From the NCBI GenBank assembly GCA_000230935.2, contig AGIQ01000001.1, forward strand, positions 496,001 through 560,000: a stretch of DNA of 64,000 bases, written 5' to 3'. Origin of the DNA: Mycolicibacterium rhodesiae JS60 (GTDB lineage Bacteria > Actinomycetota > Actinomycetes > Mycobacteriales > Mycobacteriaceae). Below, one piece after another: positions 45,534 through 58,266 of this stretch; position 1 is the first letter of the stretch; every line of letters begins with the position of its first letter. The notes below the pieces were generated by a model that saw only the letters and a program-made list of their open reading frames with translations, was not told the DNA's origin and searched no databases. The position numbers were made by a program, and so were the translations under genes.

Positions 45534-46124
45534 GTGGAGATCGTGGACAGCAAGGCCGCCCGGACCCGGCGCAGGATCCTCGACGTCTCCGCGAGGGTGT
45601 TCGCCGAACACGGTTACGGGGGCGCGAGCCTGCGCCGGATAGCGTCTGAGGCCGGATTGCAGGTGGGGAGCCTTTACTTCCACTTCCGCACCAAAGACGA
45701 ACTGGTGGCAGCCACTCTGGTCGACGGCGTCGGCACGGCACGGGCCGCGTTGCAAGCCGCGATCGATGCGGTGCCTGATGACGCGCCGGAGCTCGATCGG
45801 CTCCGGGCGGCGATCCGCGGGCACCTGGACGCCCTGCATGCCAGCGACGACCGAGCCGCCGCCGTGGTGCGGATGGTGGAGACACTCCCGCCGCACCTCC
45901 GGTCCGCGCACGTGGCCCACGAGCGCCGCTTCGCACGCGTCTGGCACGACGTGCTCGAACGCGGGCGCCGGGCCGGCGTGGTCCGAACCGACATCGACCC
46001 ACGGACGCTGCGAGATCTGGTGATCGGAGCACTCAACAGCACCTCGACCACCAGCCCCGCGGCGAAGAAGGACCTGAACGCGGTCACCGAGGCGGTGTTG
46101 ACGCTGCTGCAACCGCAGGTCTAG
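45534..46124 (+). CDS. TetR-family regulator, divergent from the acyl-CoA dehydrogenase
   Basis: 196 aa. HTH: TRRRILDVSARVFAEHGYGG, then ASLRRIASEAGLQVGSLYFHF. The effector domain has LRSAHVAHERRFARVWHDVL. The context with an acyl-CoA dehydrogenase suggests a fatty-acyl-CoA or related ligand (inference). Leaderless GTG start. Stop overlaps the accD3 stop (shared CTAG). Confidence 0.88.
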   Translation: MEIVDSKAARTRRRILDVSARVFAEHGYGGASLRRIASEAGLQVGSLYFHFRTKDELVAATLVDGVGTARAALQAAIDAVPDDAPELDRLRAAIRGHLDALHASDDRAAAVVRMVETLPPHLRSAHVAHERRFARVWHDVLERGRRAGVVRTDIDPRTLRDLVIGALNSTSTTSPAAKKDLNAVTEAVLTLLQPQV

Positions 46125-47593
46125 CCCGGCAGACCGATCCGCCGATAGCGCTGCAGGCGGGCCGAATAGCGTGATTCCGAAGGCTTCTCGCGAAGGTCGT
46201 GGATCTCCCTGGCGATCGCGTCGGACAGCCGGCGTGCGAACTCGACCGGTTCGTCTGCGGCGTCGGGATGTTCGGGCACGATCGCGTCGACGATACCGTT
46301 GCGCAGCAGATCCTTCGACCGAACTCCTTGTGCTGCAGCCAGTTCCGGCGCGTGCTCGGTGTCGCGAAAGACGATCGCGCTGGCGCCTTCCGGCGGCAGG
46401 GGGGCCAGCCAGCCGTGCTGGGCGGCCAGCACCCGGTCGGCGGGCACCATCGCCAGCGCGGGCCCGCCGCTGCCCTGGCCGAGCAGTACCGACACCGTCG
46501 GGGTGTCCAGCGTGACCAGATCGGACAGACAGCGGGCGATCTCGCCGGCCAGCCCATCCTGCTCGGCCTCGGCCGACAGCGCAGGCCCGGCGGTGTCGAT
46601 GACCAGCACCAACGGTAATTGCAGACTCGCGGCAAGCGCCATGCCGCGGCGGGCTTCGCGCAATGCGGCGGGACCAACCACGCCTCCCACCACGCGTTGC
46701 TGGCCGACGACGACGGCGGGTTGGCCGCCGAACCGGGCCAGCGCGAGCACCGTGGTGGCTGCCTCGCCGTGGGTGCCGGACAACAGCACCCGGTCGGTGG
46801 CGCCCTCGCGCAGCAACCAACTCACACCGGGCCGGTCGGGGCGCCGGGACGCGATGACCGACTCCCACGCCGGCACGTCCGGAATCGGCTCGCCGGGCGG
46901 CGCCGGCGGCGGCGAAGCCGGAGGATCGGTGATGACGGTCAGCGCGCGATCGAGCGTCGCGCGCAACGCGTCCACACCGACCACCGCGTCAATTACGCCG
47001 TGCCGCAGCAGATTCTCCGCGGTTTGCACCCCTGGCGGGAACGGTTCGCCGTAGAGGTGCTCGTAGACCCGCGGGCCCAGAAATCCGATCAGCGCGCCCG
47101 GCTGGGCCGCGGTGATATGCCCCAGCGAACCCCACGACGCGAACACCCCGCCGGTGGTCGGGTGCCGCAGATACACCAGATAGGGCAGATGCGCCCGCTT
47201 GTGCTCGGTGACCGCCGCGGCGATCTTCACCATCTGCAGGAACGCGACCGTGCCCTCCTGCATGCGGGTGCCGCCCGAGCTCGGCGACGCCAGCAGCGGC
47301 AGCTTCTCGGCGGTCGCACGTTCGACAGCTGCGGTGATGCGTTCGGCAGCGGCCACCCCGATGGACCCGGCGAGGAAGTCGAACTCGCAGGCCACGACCG
47401 CGACCCGGCGGCCGAACACGGTGCCCTCACCGGTCAGCACCGACTCGTCGAAACCGGTCGCGGCGCGGGCCTGCTCCAGCTCACGGGCGTAGGCCTCATC
47501 GGCGTCGACGAGCAAAGGTGTGTGATCCCAGCTTCGGAACGACCCCGGGTCCAGCGCGGCGTCGCGCAGTTCGGCAGCCCCGATGCGACTCAT
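46121..47593 (-). CDS. accD3: Acyl-CoA carboxylase carboxyltransferase AccD3
   Basis: 490 aa, as Rv0904c (495 aa). Two crotonase-like halves: the N-half has [19 protein letters not shown] and [21 protein letters not shown], the C-half [18 protein letters not shown] and [20 protein letters not shown]. Transfers carboxyl from biotin to an acyl-CoA together with an AccA subunit elsewhere. A Pro-rich linker separates the halves. Leaderless ATG; divergent from echA6 across only 34 bases. Confidence 0.93.
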   Translation of the reverse strand: MSRIGAAELRDAALDPGSFRSWDHTPLLVDADEAYARELEQARAATGFDESVLTGEGTVFGRRVAVVACEFDFLAGSIGVAAAERITAAVERATAEKLPLLASPSSGGTRMQEGTVAFLQMVKIAAAVTEHKRAHLPYLVYLRHPTTGGVFASWGSLGHITAAQPGALIGFLGPRVYEHLYGEPFPPGVQTAENLLRHGVIDAVVGVDALRATLDRALTVITDPPASPPPAPPGEPIPDVPAWESVIASRRPDRPGVSWLLREGATDRVLLSGTHGEAATTVLALARFGGQPAVVVGQQRVVGGVVGPAALREARRGMALAASLQLPLVLVIDTAGPALSAEAEQDGLAGEIARCLSDLVTLDTPTVSVLLGQGSGGPALAMVPADRVLAAQHGWLAPLPPEGASAIVFRDTEHAPELAAAQGVRSKDLLRNGIVDAIVPEHPDAADEPVEFARRLSDAIAREIHDLREKPSESRYSARLQRYRRIGLPG

Positions 47594-47599
47594 GAGCCC

Positions 47600-47605
47600 A
47601 CGCTA
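47600..47605 (-). promoter_or_regulatory. -10 element (TAGCGT) of leaderless accD3
   Basis: On the minus strand TAGCGT ends 6 nt before the accD3 ATG. It lies 9 bases from the opposing echA6 -10. Confidence 0.55.
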
Positions 47606-47614
47606 TCGGGCCAG

Positions 47615-47620
47615 TACGCT
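47615..47620 (+). promoter_or_regulatory. -10 element (TACGCT) of leaderless echA6
   Basis: TACGCT ends 7 nt before the echA6 ATG. A matching -35 would fall on the accD3 start codon. Confidence 0.55.
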
Positions 47621-47627
47621 CGTCGAC

Positions 47628-48359
47628 ATGATCGGTATCAACCGCGTCGGGGATGTGACCACCATCGAGCTGCAGCGCTCAGAACGCCGCAATGCTCTCA
47701 ATTCCGAGCTCGTCGACTCGCTGCGCGAGGCGGTCGAGAAGGCGGCCGCCGACGATGTGCGTGCGATCGTCCTGACCGGACAGGGCACGGTGTTCTGCGC
47801 CGGGGCCGATCTGTCCGGGGATGTGTTCGCCGCCGACTTCCCCGACAAGGCCATCGCACTGAACAAGGCCATCGACGCCGTGCCGATGCCGGTGATCGGC
47901 GCGATCAACGGCCCCGCCATCGGCGCCGGCGTTCAGCTGGCCATGATCTGCGATCTGCGCGTGGTGGCTCCCGGCGCCTACTTCCAGTTCCCGATCGCCA
48001 AATATGGTCTGGCGCTTGATAACTGGAGTGTCCGCCGGTTGAGTTCGTTGGCCGGCTACGGTCGGGCCCGCGGCATGCTGCTCGGCGCCGAGAAGCTGGA
48101 CGCCGAAACCGCGTTGATGACCGGGATGGCCAACCGGCTCGGCGACCTCGCCGACGCCCAGGCCTGGGCCGCCGAGATCGCCGGCCTGGCCCCGTTGTCC
48201 TTGCAGGCCTCCAAGCGGGTGCTCAACGACGACGGTGCGTTCGAGGAGCAGTGGCCCGTCCACAAGGAGCTGTTTGACAAGGCCTGGGGCAGCCAGGACG
48301 TCATCGAGGCCCAGGTGGCCCGCATGGAGAAGCGATCCGCGAAGTTCAAGGGGGCCTGA
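47628..48359 (+). CDS. echA6: Enoyl-CoA hydratase-like EchA6
   Basis: 243 aa, identical in length to Rv0905. Crotonase fold: [27 protein letters not shown] (oxyanion hole) and [19 protein letters not shown]. The canonical catalytic Glu positions are not preserved. In M. tuberculosis EchA6 shuttles fatty acyl-CoA to mycolate synthesis and is the target of THPP inhibitors. It starts a run of genes including the MBL protein, lipoprotein and ctpE. Confidence 0.95.
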   Translation: MIGINRVGDVTTIELQRSERRNALNSELVDSLREAVEKAAADDVRAIVLTGQGTVFCAGADLSGDVFAADFPDKAIALNKAIDAVPMPVIGAINGPAIGAGVQLAMICDLRVVAPGAYFQFPIAKYGLALDNWSVRRLSSLAGYGRARGMLLGAEKLDAETALMTGMANRLGDLADAQAWAAEIAGLAPLSLQASKRVLNDDGAFEEQWPVHKELFDKAWGSQDVIEAQVARMEKRSAKFKGA

Positions 48360-48363
48360 GCCC

Positions 48364-49473
48364 GTGCTCAGGGCGGCCCTGCGACTGGCCGCCGGGACCG
48401 CATCGCTGGCCACCGGCGGCTGGCTCCTGCGCGCGCTGAACGACGCGCCCGCCTCGCTGGGCGCCGGGCCGGGCGGGATTCGCCCGGTCGCCGACCGCTC
48501 GCCCAATTACCGGGACGGCGTGTTCCACAACCTGGAGCCCGCCTCGCCGCTGAAGCTGGATGCCGAGGAAAACCGACTCGTCCTGTTCGACATCCTCGGC
48601 AGGAGCTCAGCCAGCCGCCCGGCCGGAACGATTCCGCTGGTCCACTCGGCCGCGCCGACCAGCTCCGAGCCGCTGGCCGTGACGTGGCTGGGCCATTCGA
48701 CGGCACTGGTCGAGATCGACGGCTACCGGGTGCTCACGGACCCGGTGTGGAGCGACCGCTGCTCGCCGTCACGCACTGTGGGCCCTGCGCGTCTGCATCC
48801 GGTGCCCGCGCCGCTGGAGGCGTTGCCGGCCCTCGACGCGGTGGTGATCAGCCATGACCACTACGACCATCTGGACATGGACACCGTCCTCGCGCTCGCC
48901 CGCACGCAGCGGGCGCCGTTCGTCGTCCCGCTCGGCGTCGGCGCGCACCTGCGGCAATGGCGGATCCCGCCGGAGCGCATCATCGAACTGGACTGGAACG
49001 AGCAGGCCCGGATCGGGGACCTGAGGTTGGTGTGCACGCCCGCGCGGCACTTTTCCGGCCGGTTCCTGTCGCGCAATACCACCCTGTGGTCGTCCTGGGC
49101 GATCATCGGTCCCCAGCATCGCGCCTACTTCGGCGGCGACACCGGCTACACCCGCAGTTTCGAACAGATCGGTGCCGATCACGGACCCTTCGACCTGACG
49201 CTGATGCCGATCGGGGCGTACAACACCGCCTGGCCGGACATCCACATGAACCCCGAGGAAGCCGTGCGGGCCCACCGCGATGTCAGCGACGCCGGGCTGC
49301 TGGTTCCGATCCACTGGTGCACCTTCCGGCTGGCCCCCCACCCGTGGGCCGAGCCGGTCGAACGGTTGCTGGTATCGGCCGACGATGCGGGTGTGCGGAC
49401 CGCGGTGCCACGTCCCGGTGGCCGGGTGGTGACCGCCACGGCTGGGACGATAGACCGGTGGTGGGAGCTGTGA
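48364..49473 (+). CDS. NAPE-PLD-like metallo-beta-lactamase-fold hydrolase
   Basis: 369 aa. Metal motif SHDHYDHLD, upstream TWLGHSTALVEI, then TPARHFSGR, FGGDTGY and the late HWCTFRL, as in N-acyl-phosphatidylethanolamine phospholipase D and UlaG-like enzymes. An N-terminal hydrophobic stretch (AALRLAAGTASLATGGWLL) may anchor or export it. GTG start 4 bases after echA6. Corresponds to Rv0906 (372 aa). Lipid phosphodiesterase activity is likely but not proven. Confidence 0.88.
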   Translation: MLRAALRLAAGTASLATGGWLLRALNDAPASLGAGPGGIRPVADRSPNYRDGVFHNLEPASPLKLDAEENRLVLFDILGRSSASRPAGTIPLVHSAAPTSSEPLAVTWLGHSTALVEIDGYRVLTDPVWSDRCSPSRTVGPARLHPVPAPLEALPALDAVVISHDHYDHLDMDTVLALARTQRAPFVVPLGVGAHLRQWRIPPERIIELDWNEQARIGDLRLVCTPARHFSGRFLSRNTTLWSSWAIIGPQHRAYFGGDTGYTRSFEQIGADHGPFDLTLMPIGAYNTAWPDIHMNPEEAVRAHRDVSDAGLLVPIHWCTFRLAPHPWAEPVERLLVSADDAGVRTAVPRPGGRVVTATAGTIDRWWEL

Positions 49474-49478
49474 GCCAC

Positions 49479-49484
49479 TACGGT
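49479..49484 (+). promoter_or_regulatory. -10 element (TACGGT) of a leaderless lipoprotein gene
   Basis: TACGGT ends 7 nt before the ATG at 49492, favouring it over the GTG at 49483, which overlaps the hexamer. Confidence 0.5.
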
Positions 49485-49491
49485 GCATTGC

Positions 49492-51075
49492 ATGACCGCT
49501 CTGGCAGCGCGTGCCGCGATCGTTGCTCTCGTCGCTGCCCTGGCCGCGTGTAGCAGCACCGCCTCCCAAGAACCCGCCAAGACGCTGTCCGATCAGCCGC
49601 CCCCGCTGGTGCCCGCTCTGGCGCTGCCGGACAACGCTGTTGAGGATGCCGTCGCCAAGCTCGACGGCATCGCCGAGGACCTGATGAAGTCCTCCGGTAT
49701 CCCCGGCATGGCGGTGGCCGTCGTGCACGGCGGAAAGACGGTCTACGCCAAGGGGTTCGGCGTCAAGGATGTCAACCGCCCGGCCGACGATCCCGCCAAC
49801 AAGGTCGATCCGGACACGGTGTTCCAGCTGGCGTCGGTGTCCAAGCCCATCGGTGCGACCGTCGTCGCCCATCAGGTCAGTCAGAATGCGATCAGCTGGA
49901 ACACTCCGGTGACCGACAAGCTGCCGTGGTTCGCGCTGTCGGATCCGGTGGTCACCAAGATGGTCACCGTCGGCGACCTGTACTCACACCGGTCCGGGCT
50001 GCCCGACCATGCCGGCGATCAGCTCGAGGACCTCGGCTACGACCGTCGCTACGTACTGGAGCGGCTCCGCCAACTACCACTTGCCCCCTTCCGAATCTCC
50101 TACGCTTACACCAACTTCGGGCTGACGGCGGCCGCCGAGGCGGTGGCCGTCGCATCAGGCAAGAGCTGGGAGGAACTCAGCGAGGAGGTGCTCTACCGGC
50201 CGCTGGGCATGACGTCGACCAGTTCGGTGTTCGCCGACTACGAAGCCCGGGGAGACAAGGCGCTCGGGCACATCCGCATCGACGGTTCCTATAAACCGCT
50301 GTACCAGCGCGACGCGGACCCCGAAGCACCCGCGGGCGGCGTCAGTTCGTCGGTCAACGACGTCACCCATTGGCTGACGATGATGCTGGCCGACGGAAAG
50401 TACAACGGGCAGCAGATCGTCGACCCGGCCGCGTTGCTGCCCGCGGTGTCACCGCAGATCGTGTCGAGCCCGCCCAGTGAGCCGGCGATGCGCACCGGCT
50501 TCTACGGGTACGGGTTCAACGTCGGCACCACGTCGGCGGCCCGCGTGGAACTGAGCCATTCCGGGGCCTTCGATCTCGGCGCCGCGACCAACTTCGTCAT
50601 CATCCCCTCGGCGGATGTTGCGATCGTCGCGTTGACCAACGCCACCCCGACCGGCATTCCGGAGACGCTGACCGCGGAGTTCGCCGACCTGGTCCAGTTC
50701 GGCGAGGTGCGCGAGGACTGGCGCAAGCTCTACGCGCAGGCCTTCGCCGACATGGACAAACCGTTCGGGTCGCTGGCCGGAAAAGCGCCGCCGGCCAATC
50801 CGGCGCCGCCGAAACCGCTTGCCAGCTATGCCGGCTCGTACCGCAACGACTACTGGGGTCCAGCCGTCGTTGCCGAGTCCGGCGGCAAGCTCACCCTCTC
50901 GATGGGTCCGCGACCCGACACCGTCGAGCTCACCCATTGGGACGGTGACGTGTTCACGTTCACATTCCCGAGTGAGAACTTCCCGCCGGGAAGCATTTCG
51001 ATGGCGACATTCGCCGGCGACAAGCTGACGCTCGAGTACTACGACGAAGACAAGATGGGGACCTTCACCAGATGA
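49492..51075 (+). CDS. Class C beta-lactamase-like serine hydrolase, lipoprotein
   Basis: 527 aa. The N-terminal signal ends in LAACSS, a lipobox with Cys as residue 1 of the mature protein, so it is membrane-tethered outside. The catalytic Ser-x-x-Lys is in LASVSKPIG, the Tyr-x-Asn equivalent in YAYTNFG, and HSG completes the third motif. A C-terminal extension ([19 protein letters not shown]) forms an added beta-domain. Likely an esterase or D-alanyl-D-alanine-type peptidase. Corresponds to Rv0907. Confidence 0.9.
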   Translation: MTALAARAAIVALVAALAACSSTASQEPAKTLSDQPPPLVPALALPDNAVEDAVAKLDGIAEDLMKSSGIPGMAVAVVHGGKTVYAKGFGVKDVNRPADDPANKVDPDTVFQLASVSKPIGATVVAHQVSQNAISWNTPVTDKLPWFALSDPVVTKMVTVGDLYSHRSGLPDHAGDQLEDLGYDRRYVLERLRQLPLAPFRISYAYTNFGLTAAAEAVAVASGKSWEELSEEVLYRPLGMTSTSSVFADYEARGDKALGHIRIDGSYKPLYQRDADPEAPAGGVSSSVNDVTHWLTMMLADGKYNGQQIVDPAALLPAVSPQIVSSPPSEPAMRTGFYGYGFNVGTTSAARVELSHSGAFDLGAATNFVIIPSADVAIVALTNATPTGIPETLTAEFADLVQFGEVREDWRKLYAQAFADMDKPFGSLAGKAPPANPAPPKPLASYAGSYRNDYWGPAVVAESGGKLTLSMGPRPDTVELTHWDGDVFTFTFPSENFPPGSISMATFAGDKLTLEYYDEDKMGTFTR

Positions 51076-51103
51076 GCCGCTTGCGCGAAGAGAATCAGAT
51101 CCG

Positions 51104-53509
51104 ATGACAACCGGTGTCGCGGTGGGTCTTTCCGCCGATGAAGTAGCCACCCGGATCGCCGAGGGCAAGACCAACGACGTCCCGACCCGGGCATCACGCA
51201 GCGTCGGGGAGATCGTACGGGCCAACGTCTTCACGCGCATCAACGCCATCCTCGGCGTGCTGCTGGGCATCGTGCTGTCCACCGGGTCCCTGATCAACGG
51301 CATGTTCGGCCTGCTCATCGTCGCCAACAGCGGTATCGGCATCATCCAGGAACTGCGCGCCAAGAAGACACTCGACAACCTCGCCATCGTCGGTCAGGCC
51401 AAGCCCACGGTGCGCAGGAGATCGGGGACAAAGCCGTTGCCGCCCAACGAGGTAGTGCTCGATGACGTCATCGAGCTCGGGCCCGGCGACCAGATCGTCG
51501 TCGATGGTGAGCTGCTCGAGGCCGCCAACCTGGAGGTCGACGAATCACTCCTGACCGGCGAGGCTGATGCGATCGCCAAGCAGGCCGGCGACACGGTGAT
51601 GTCGGGTAGCTTCGTCGTCGCCGGAACCGGTGCCTACCGCGCCACCAAGGTGGGTCGCGAAGCATACGCCGCCAAGCTCGCCGAGGAGGCCAGCAAGTTC
51701 ACTCTGGTGAAATCCGAACTGCGCAGCGGTATCAACAAAATCCTGCAGTTCATCACCTATCTGCTGTGGCCCACCGGCCTGCTGGTCATCTACACCCAGC
51801 TGTTCACCACGGGAGTCGGCTGGCGGGAGTCGGTGCTGCGGATGGTGGGCGCGCTGGTCCCGATGGTTCCCGAAGGGCTGGTCCTGATGACGTCGATCGC
51901 CTTCGCGGTCGGGGTGATCCGGTTGGGGCGCAGGCAATGTCTGGTTCAGGAGCTACCGGCGATCGAGGGGCTGGCCCGCGTCGACGTGGTGTGTGCGGAC
52001 AAGACCGGCACCCTCACCGAGAACGGCATGCGGCTGTCCGACGTCACGCCGGTCGGTGACGGCACCGCTCACCGGGTCGCCGACGTGTTGGCCGCCCTGG
52101 CCGCCGACGACCCCAAGCCCAACGCGAGTATGCAGGCGATCGCCGAGGCCTACCCGGACGCTCCGGGCTGGACGGCAACGGGCACTGCACCGTTCAAGTC
52201 CGCGACCAAATGGAGCGGGGTCTCCTACGGCGAGTACGGCAACTGGCTGATCGGTGCCCCCGATGTGCTGCTGGACCCCGAGTCGGCCGCAGCCGCGCAG
52301 GCCGAGGAAATCGGTGCTCACGGCTTGCGGGTGTTACTCCTTGCCGCCGGCGACGTCGCGGTCGACAGCCCCGACGCGCCCGGCTGCGTCACCCCGGTCG
52401 CGCTGGTGGTCCTCGAGCAGCGGGTCCGCCCTGATGCCCGAGACACCTTGGAATACTTCGCTTCCCAGAATGTGTCGGTCAAGGTGATCTCAGGTGACAA
52501 CGCGGTGTCGGTCGGTGCGGTGGCCGGGACGCTGGGCCTGCTCGGCGACACCATGGATGCCCGGAACCTGCCGGACGAGCCCGACGCGCTGGCCGACGTG
52601 ATGCAGACGTACACCACGTTCGGCCGGGTGCGCCCGGATCAGAAGCGGGCCATGGTCCACGCCCTGCAGGCGCGCGATCACACCGTCGCGATGACCGGCG
52701 ACGGTGTCAACGACGTGCTCGCCCTCAAGGACGCCGACATCGGGGTGGCGATGGGGTCGGGCAGTCCAGCCTCGCGTGCGGTGGCCCAGATCGTGTTGCT
52801 GGACAACAAGTTCGCCACCCTACCCTACGTGGTCGGCGAGGGCCGACGGGTCATCGGCAACATCGAGCGGGTATCCAACCTTTTCCTCACCAAGACGGTC
52901 TACTCGGTGCTGCTGGCCCTACTGGTGGGCTTTGCGGGCTTGTCCCACAAGCTGTTCGGCACCGCCCCGCTGTTGTTCCCGTTCCAGCCTATCCACGTGA
53001 CCATCGCGGCATGGTTCACCATCGGCATCCCGGCGTTCATCCTGTCGCTGGCGCCCAACAACGAACGTGCCCACACCGGGTTCGTGCGACGGGTGATGAC
53101 CTCGGCCCTGCCGTCCGGGGTGATCGTCGGCGTGACGACGTACGCGTCGTACCTGATCGCCTCTCACGGCTACGGCGCACCCGCGGCCGAGCAGACGCAA
53201 GCCTCGACGGCGGCGTTGATCACCCTGCTGATGGGAGCGATCTGGGTCCTCGCCGTCGTCGCCCGTCCGTACGAATGGTGGCGGGTCGCCTTGGTGGCCA
53301 CCTCGGGGCTGGCGTACGTGGTGATCTTCGCCATACCGCTGGCCCGCAAGGCATTCATGCTGGACCCGTCCAACCTGGCGGTCACCTCGTCTGGGGTGGC
53401 ACTCGGGTTACTCGCGGCCGGTCTGATCGAGGTGTCGTGGTGGGTGCAGGGCCGGGCGCTGGGTGAACGGCGCACGTTGTGGCGAACCGAGCCCGCGGTG
53501 CAAGATTGA
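51104..53509 (+). CDS. ctpE: P-type calcium ATPase CtpE
   Basis: 801 aa. TGEAD (actuator-domain TGE, near 151), intramembrane MVPEGL (254-259), phosphorylation site [10 protein letters not shown] (Asp299), [17 protein letters not shown] (hinge), and about ten TM helices, the last ones near the C-terminus. CtpE of M. tuberculosis and M. smegmatis is a Ca2+ importer. The start is preceded by a GAAGAGA stretch. The four-gene run echA6 to ctpE matches Rv0905-Rv0908. Confidence 0.95.
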   Translation: MTTGVAVGLSADEVATRIAEGKTNDVPTRASRSVGEIVRANVFTRINAILGVLLGIVLSTGSLINGMFGLLIVANSGIGIIQELRAKKTLDNLAIVGQAKPTVRRRSGTKPLPPNEVVLDDVIELGPGDQIVVDGELLEAANLEVDESLLTGEADAIAKQAGDTVMSGSFVVAGTGAYRATKVGREAYAAKLAEEASKFTLVKSELRSGINKILQFITYLLWPTGLLVIYTQLFTTGVGWRESVLRMVGALVPMVPEGLVLMTSIAFAVGVIRLGRRQCLVQELPAIEGLARVDVVCADKTGTLTENGMRLSDVTPVGDGTAHRVADVLAALAADDPKPNASMQAIAEAYPDAPGWTATGTAPFKSATKWSGVSYGEYGNWLIGAPDVLLDPESAAAAQAEEIGAHGLRVLLLAAGDVAVDSPDAPGCVTPVALVVLEQRVRPDARDTLEYFASQNVSVKVISGDNAVSVGAVAGTLGLLGDTMDARNLPDEPDALADVMQTYTTFGRVRPDQKRAMVHALQARDHTVAMTGDGVNDVLALKDADIGVAMGSGSPASRAVAQIVLLDNKFATLPYVVGEGRRVIGNIERVSNLFLTKTVYSVLLALLVGFAGLSHKLFGTAPLLFPFQPIHVTIAAWFTIGIPAFILSLAPNNERAHTGFVRRVMTSALPSGVIVGVTTYASYLIASHGYGAPAAEQTQASTAALITLLMGAIWVLAVVARPYEWWRVALVATSGLAYVVIFAIPLARKAFMLDPSNLAVTSSGVALGLLAAGLIEVSWWVQGRALGERRTLWRTEPAVQD

Positions 53510-53512
53510 CCG

Positions 53513-53719
53513 ATGGGATTCCTCGACAACGCCCTCGGTAAGACCAAGGAAGTCTTGAGTCAGAATGCCGACAAGGTGGAGCAGGCCATCGGCAAGGCCG
53601 GCGACATCATCGATGAGAAGACACGGGGCAAGTACTCCAGCACCGTCGACAAAGTGCAGGATGCCGCCAAGAACGTGGTCGAGAAGAACCGCACCGACTC
53701 CGGTGACCAACCAACCTGA
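53513..53719 (+). CDS. Antitoxin MT0933-like small protein (Rv0909 type)
   Basis: 68 aa, small and highly charged. [20 protein letters not shown] and [20 protein letters not shown] are amphipathic helices, followed by [15 protein letters not shown], and the last ten residues are polar. M. tuberculosis Rv0909 is reported as the antitoxin of Rv0910. The gene begins 3 bases after ctpE and ends 3 bases before the SRPBCC gene, so they share an operon. Confidence 0.85.
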   Translation: MGFLDNALGKTKEVLSQNADKVEQAIGKAGDIIDEKTRGKYSSTVDKVQDAAKNVVEKNRTDSGDQPT

Positions 53720-53722
53720 CCT

Positions 53723-54169
53723 ATGGCGAAGCTCTCAGTATCGGTAGACGTTCCACTCCCACCCGAGCAGGCCTGGCAGCATGCCTCTGACCTGTCGCGC
53801 TACAAGGAATGGCTGACCATCCACCGGGTCTGGCGCTCCACGCTGCCCGAGACCCTGGAGAAGGGCACCGTCGTGGAGTCCATCGTCGAGGTCAAGGGCA
53901 TGCCGAACCGGGTGAAGTGGACGATCGTCCATTTCAGGGCGCCGGAGGCGATGACGCTCAACGGCATCGGTGTCGGTGGGGTCAAGGTCAAGCTGATCGG
54001 CAAGGTCCGGGCTCACGACGAGAAGCCCGACGCGTCCGTGGTGACCATGGACGTCCATCTGGGCGGTGCGCCGCTGTTCGGGCCGATCGGCATGGTCGTG
54101 GCCGGTGCGCTGCGCGGTGATATCAAGGAGTCGCTGGACCGCTTCGTCGCGGTCTTTGCTCCGTCCTAG
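53723..54169 (+). CDS. SRPBCC-fold toxin-like protein (Rv0910 type)
   Basis: 148 aa helix-grip fold: SVDVPLPPEQAWQHASDLSR, then YKEWLTIHRVWRS, a central sheet, and the long C-terminal helix MVVAGALRGDIKESLDRFVA. Rv0910 was described as a growth-inhibiting partner of Rv0909; whether it acts as a toxin here is unknown. It is a second SRPBCC protein of the window, distinct from the one at 6.3-6.7 kb. Stop shares CTAG with the next, convergent gene. Confidence 0.86.
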   Translation: MAKLSVSVDVPLPPEQAWQHASDLSRYKEWLTIHRVWRSTLPETLEKGTVVESIVEVKGMPNRVKWTIVHFRAPEAMTLNGIGVGGVKVKLIGKVRAHDEKPDASVVTMDVHLGGAPLFGPIGMVVAGALRGDIKESLDRFVAVFAPS

Positions 54170-54549
54170 GTCCTGATGACCCGATGCGGGCTCGGGTAGG
54201 GGTGCACTCGGGGCGCGCCATGGCGTGCGGGCCCCGCGCCGGGCAGCGGGTGCCGGGCCTGCTCGTTTCGGGAGCGTTCGGCGGCCAGGAATCGGCGCTC
54301 CAGTCCGGCGATCAGATCCTGCACCGAACGGCGCTCGCGTTCCGCGGCGCGGATCATTCCCCGAATCCGGCGGGCCTGGGTTTGCTCACCGCGGCGCTGA
54401 TATCGCTCGAGGGCACCGCCGTAGGTTGCCAGGTCAGCGTCGAGCTGTTCACACTGGGCCAGCAACATCGCCCGGAGATGTTCGGCCTGAAGGCGATTCG
54501 CGGATTCGGGTGTCTGCTCGCCCGCGTCCACATTGCTCGGTGAGGTCAC
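54166..54549 (-). CDS. Hypothetical coiled-coil protein
   Basis: 127 aa. Residues 20-100 are strongly helical and charged (HLRAMLLAQCEQLDADLATY, then ERERRSVQDLIAGLERRF) and look like a coiled coil. The tail is Pro/His-rich (RHGAPRVHPYPSPHRV). GTG start. I do not recognise the family. Convergent with the Rv0910-like gene and divergent from the small helical protein gene across 140 bases. Confidence 0.6.
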   Translation of the reverse strand: MTSPSNVDAGEQTPESANRLQAEHLRAMLLAQCEQLDADLATYGGALERYQRRGEQTQARRIRGMIRAAERERRSVQDLIAGLERRFLAAERSRNEQARHPLPGAGPARHGAPRVHPYPSPHRVIRT

Positions 54550-54689
54550 GGGCGAACTGTAGCCGACCTAGCCTTCTGGCGCGCAACAGGTGAGATATCG
54601 CTGCGCCCACCGCTTTTTGTTCACCGAGCCGACACTTGACGGACACCCGCCGTCGAGTCGGTAGTTGCGCGAAACGCGTACTTCGTCCG

Positions 54690-57110
<2,421 letters not shown>

Positions 57111-57142
57111 ACCGCAGTACAGCCCGGAAGCGTCCCGGCCCG

Positions 57143-57162
57143 GTAGGGGCTTTGGTCCCGAA
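57143..57162 (-). promoter_or_regulatory. Dos-box-like site upstream of the DosR-like gene
   Basis: The centre GGGGCTTTGGTCCC fits the DosR consensus TTSGGGACTWWAGTCCCSAA at about 16 of 20 positions. It is centred about 42 bases before the GTG start, the usual place for DosR activation, so self-activation is plausible. Confidence 0.6.
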
Positions 57163-57323
57163 ATCGACAGACCAACGCTGCCCGGGAGGGGTCTGACAAT
57201 GCCTGGTGCGGGGACCCGTGTGGGTGGATCGTTGGTACTGCGCGTCGGTAACTGCACCCTACGGCGCGCACCTCGGGCCGGCGGGTGGATCCTTCTCCAT
57301 CCCGCCGGCCCAAACTCCTCTTC

Positions 57324-57329
57324 TAGACT
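57324..57329 (+). promoter_or_regulatory. -10 element (TAGACT) of the leaderless amidohydrolase
   Basis: TAGACT ends 6 nt before the ATG at 57336. The rest of the 225-base divergent region (57111-57335) holds the Dos-box-like site and no other clear element. Confidence 0.5.
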
Positions 57330-57335
57330 GCGTCG

Positions 57336-58223
57336 ATGACCGCCCGGTACGCACCCGCCATCGACGTCCATGCGGTCGACGCGATCGACTTCCACACCCA
57401 CGTGGAGATCGACGGGGCCGGTCACTGTGCCTACGACGACGAGCTGGCCGAGGCCACCGGCCGCTACTTCAAGCTCGCGCCCGACTACTTCGCACGCGTC
57501 GACGACCTCGCGGACCACTACCGGCGGCACAACACCGCGGCCGTCGTGTTCACGATCGACGCGCACACGATGTCGGGCCATCAGCCCAACTCGCTCGAGG
57601 AGCTGATCGAGGGGACCGTCCGCAACAACGACGTCCTCATCCCGTTCGGCTCCGTCGACCCGTGGGATGCCGACGCGGTGCGGCGGGTGGGGGAGTTGAC
57701 CGGCGATTACGGCGTCCGGGGTTTCAAGTTCCATCCCAGCCTGCAGGGCTTCGAGCCCAACGACCGCCGGTTCTATCCGATCTACGAGGCGATCGCCGCC
57801 GCCGGAGTGCCCGCGCTGTTTCACACCGGCCAGACCGGGCTTGGCTCGGCGCTCCCCGGCGGGCACGGGATCAAGCTGCGCTACTCCGATCCGATGCTGC
57901 TCGACGACGTCGCCGCCGACCTCTCCGACCTGACCGTCGTCATGGCCCACCCGGCGGTGCCGTGGGTAGACGCCCAGATCGCCATTGCCTCGCACAAGGC
58001 CAACGTCTACCTCGACCTCTCCGGCTGGTCACCGAAATACTTTCCACCCCAGCTTGTTTCGGCGATCGGGCGCCAGCTGCGCAACAAGGCCCTGTTCGGC
58101 ACCGACCACCCCTATATCGCCCTGGACCGCTGGCGGCGAGATTTCGAGACCCTCGGCCTCGATCCCGCGGTGGTCTCGCTGATCCTCAAGGACAACGCAC
58201 TGGGGTTGCTCGGCCTGGCCTAG
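57336..58223 (+). CDS. ACMSD-like amidohydrolase
   Basis: 295 aa TIM-barrel metal enzyme of the amidohydrolase_2 group. [11 protein letters not shown] carries the HxH metal site, [23 protein letters not shown] and MAHPAVPW supply further ligands, and GTDHPYI the Asp. The family includes decarboxylases such as ACMSD and 2,6-dihydroxybenzoate decarboxylase, and lactone hydrolases; which one cannot be told. Leaderless start. The next gene runs in the opposite direction. Confidence 0.85.
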   Translation: MTARYAPAIDVHAVDAIDFHTHVEIDGAGHCAYDDELAEATGRYFKLAPDYFARVDDLADHYRRHNTAAVVFTIDAHTMSGHQPNSLEELIEGTVRNNDVLIPFGSVDPWDADAVRRVGELTGDYGVRGFKFHPSLQGFEPNDRRFYPIYEAIAAAGVPALFHTGQTGLGSALPGGHGIKLRYSDPMLLDDVAADLSDLTVVMAHPAVPWVDAQIAIASHKANVYLDLSGWSPKYFPPQLVSAIGRQLRNKALFGTDHPYIALDRWRRDFETLGLDPAVVSLILKDNALGLLGLA

Positions 58224-58266
58224 GTGGTCTGGGATTCGACGACCATCGAGCACAGCGGGTAGGCGA

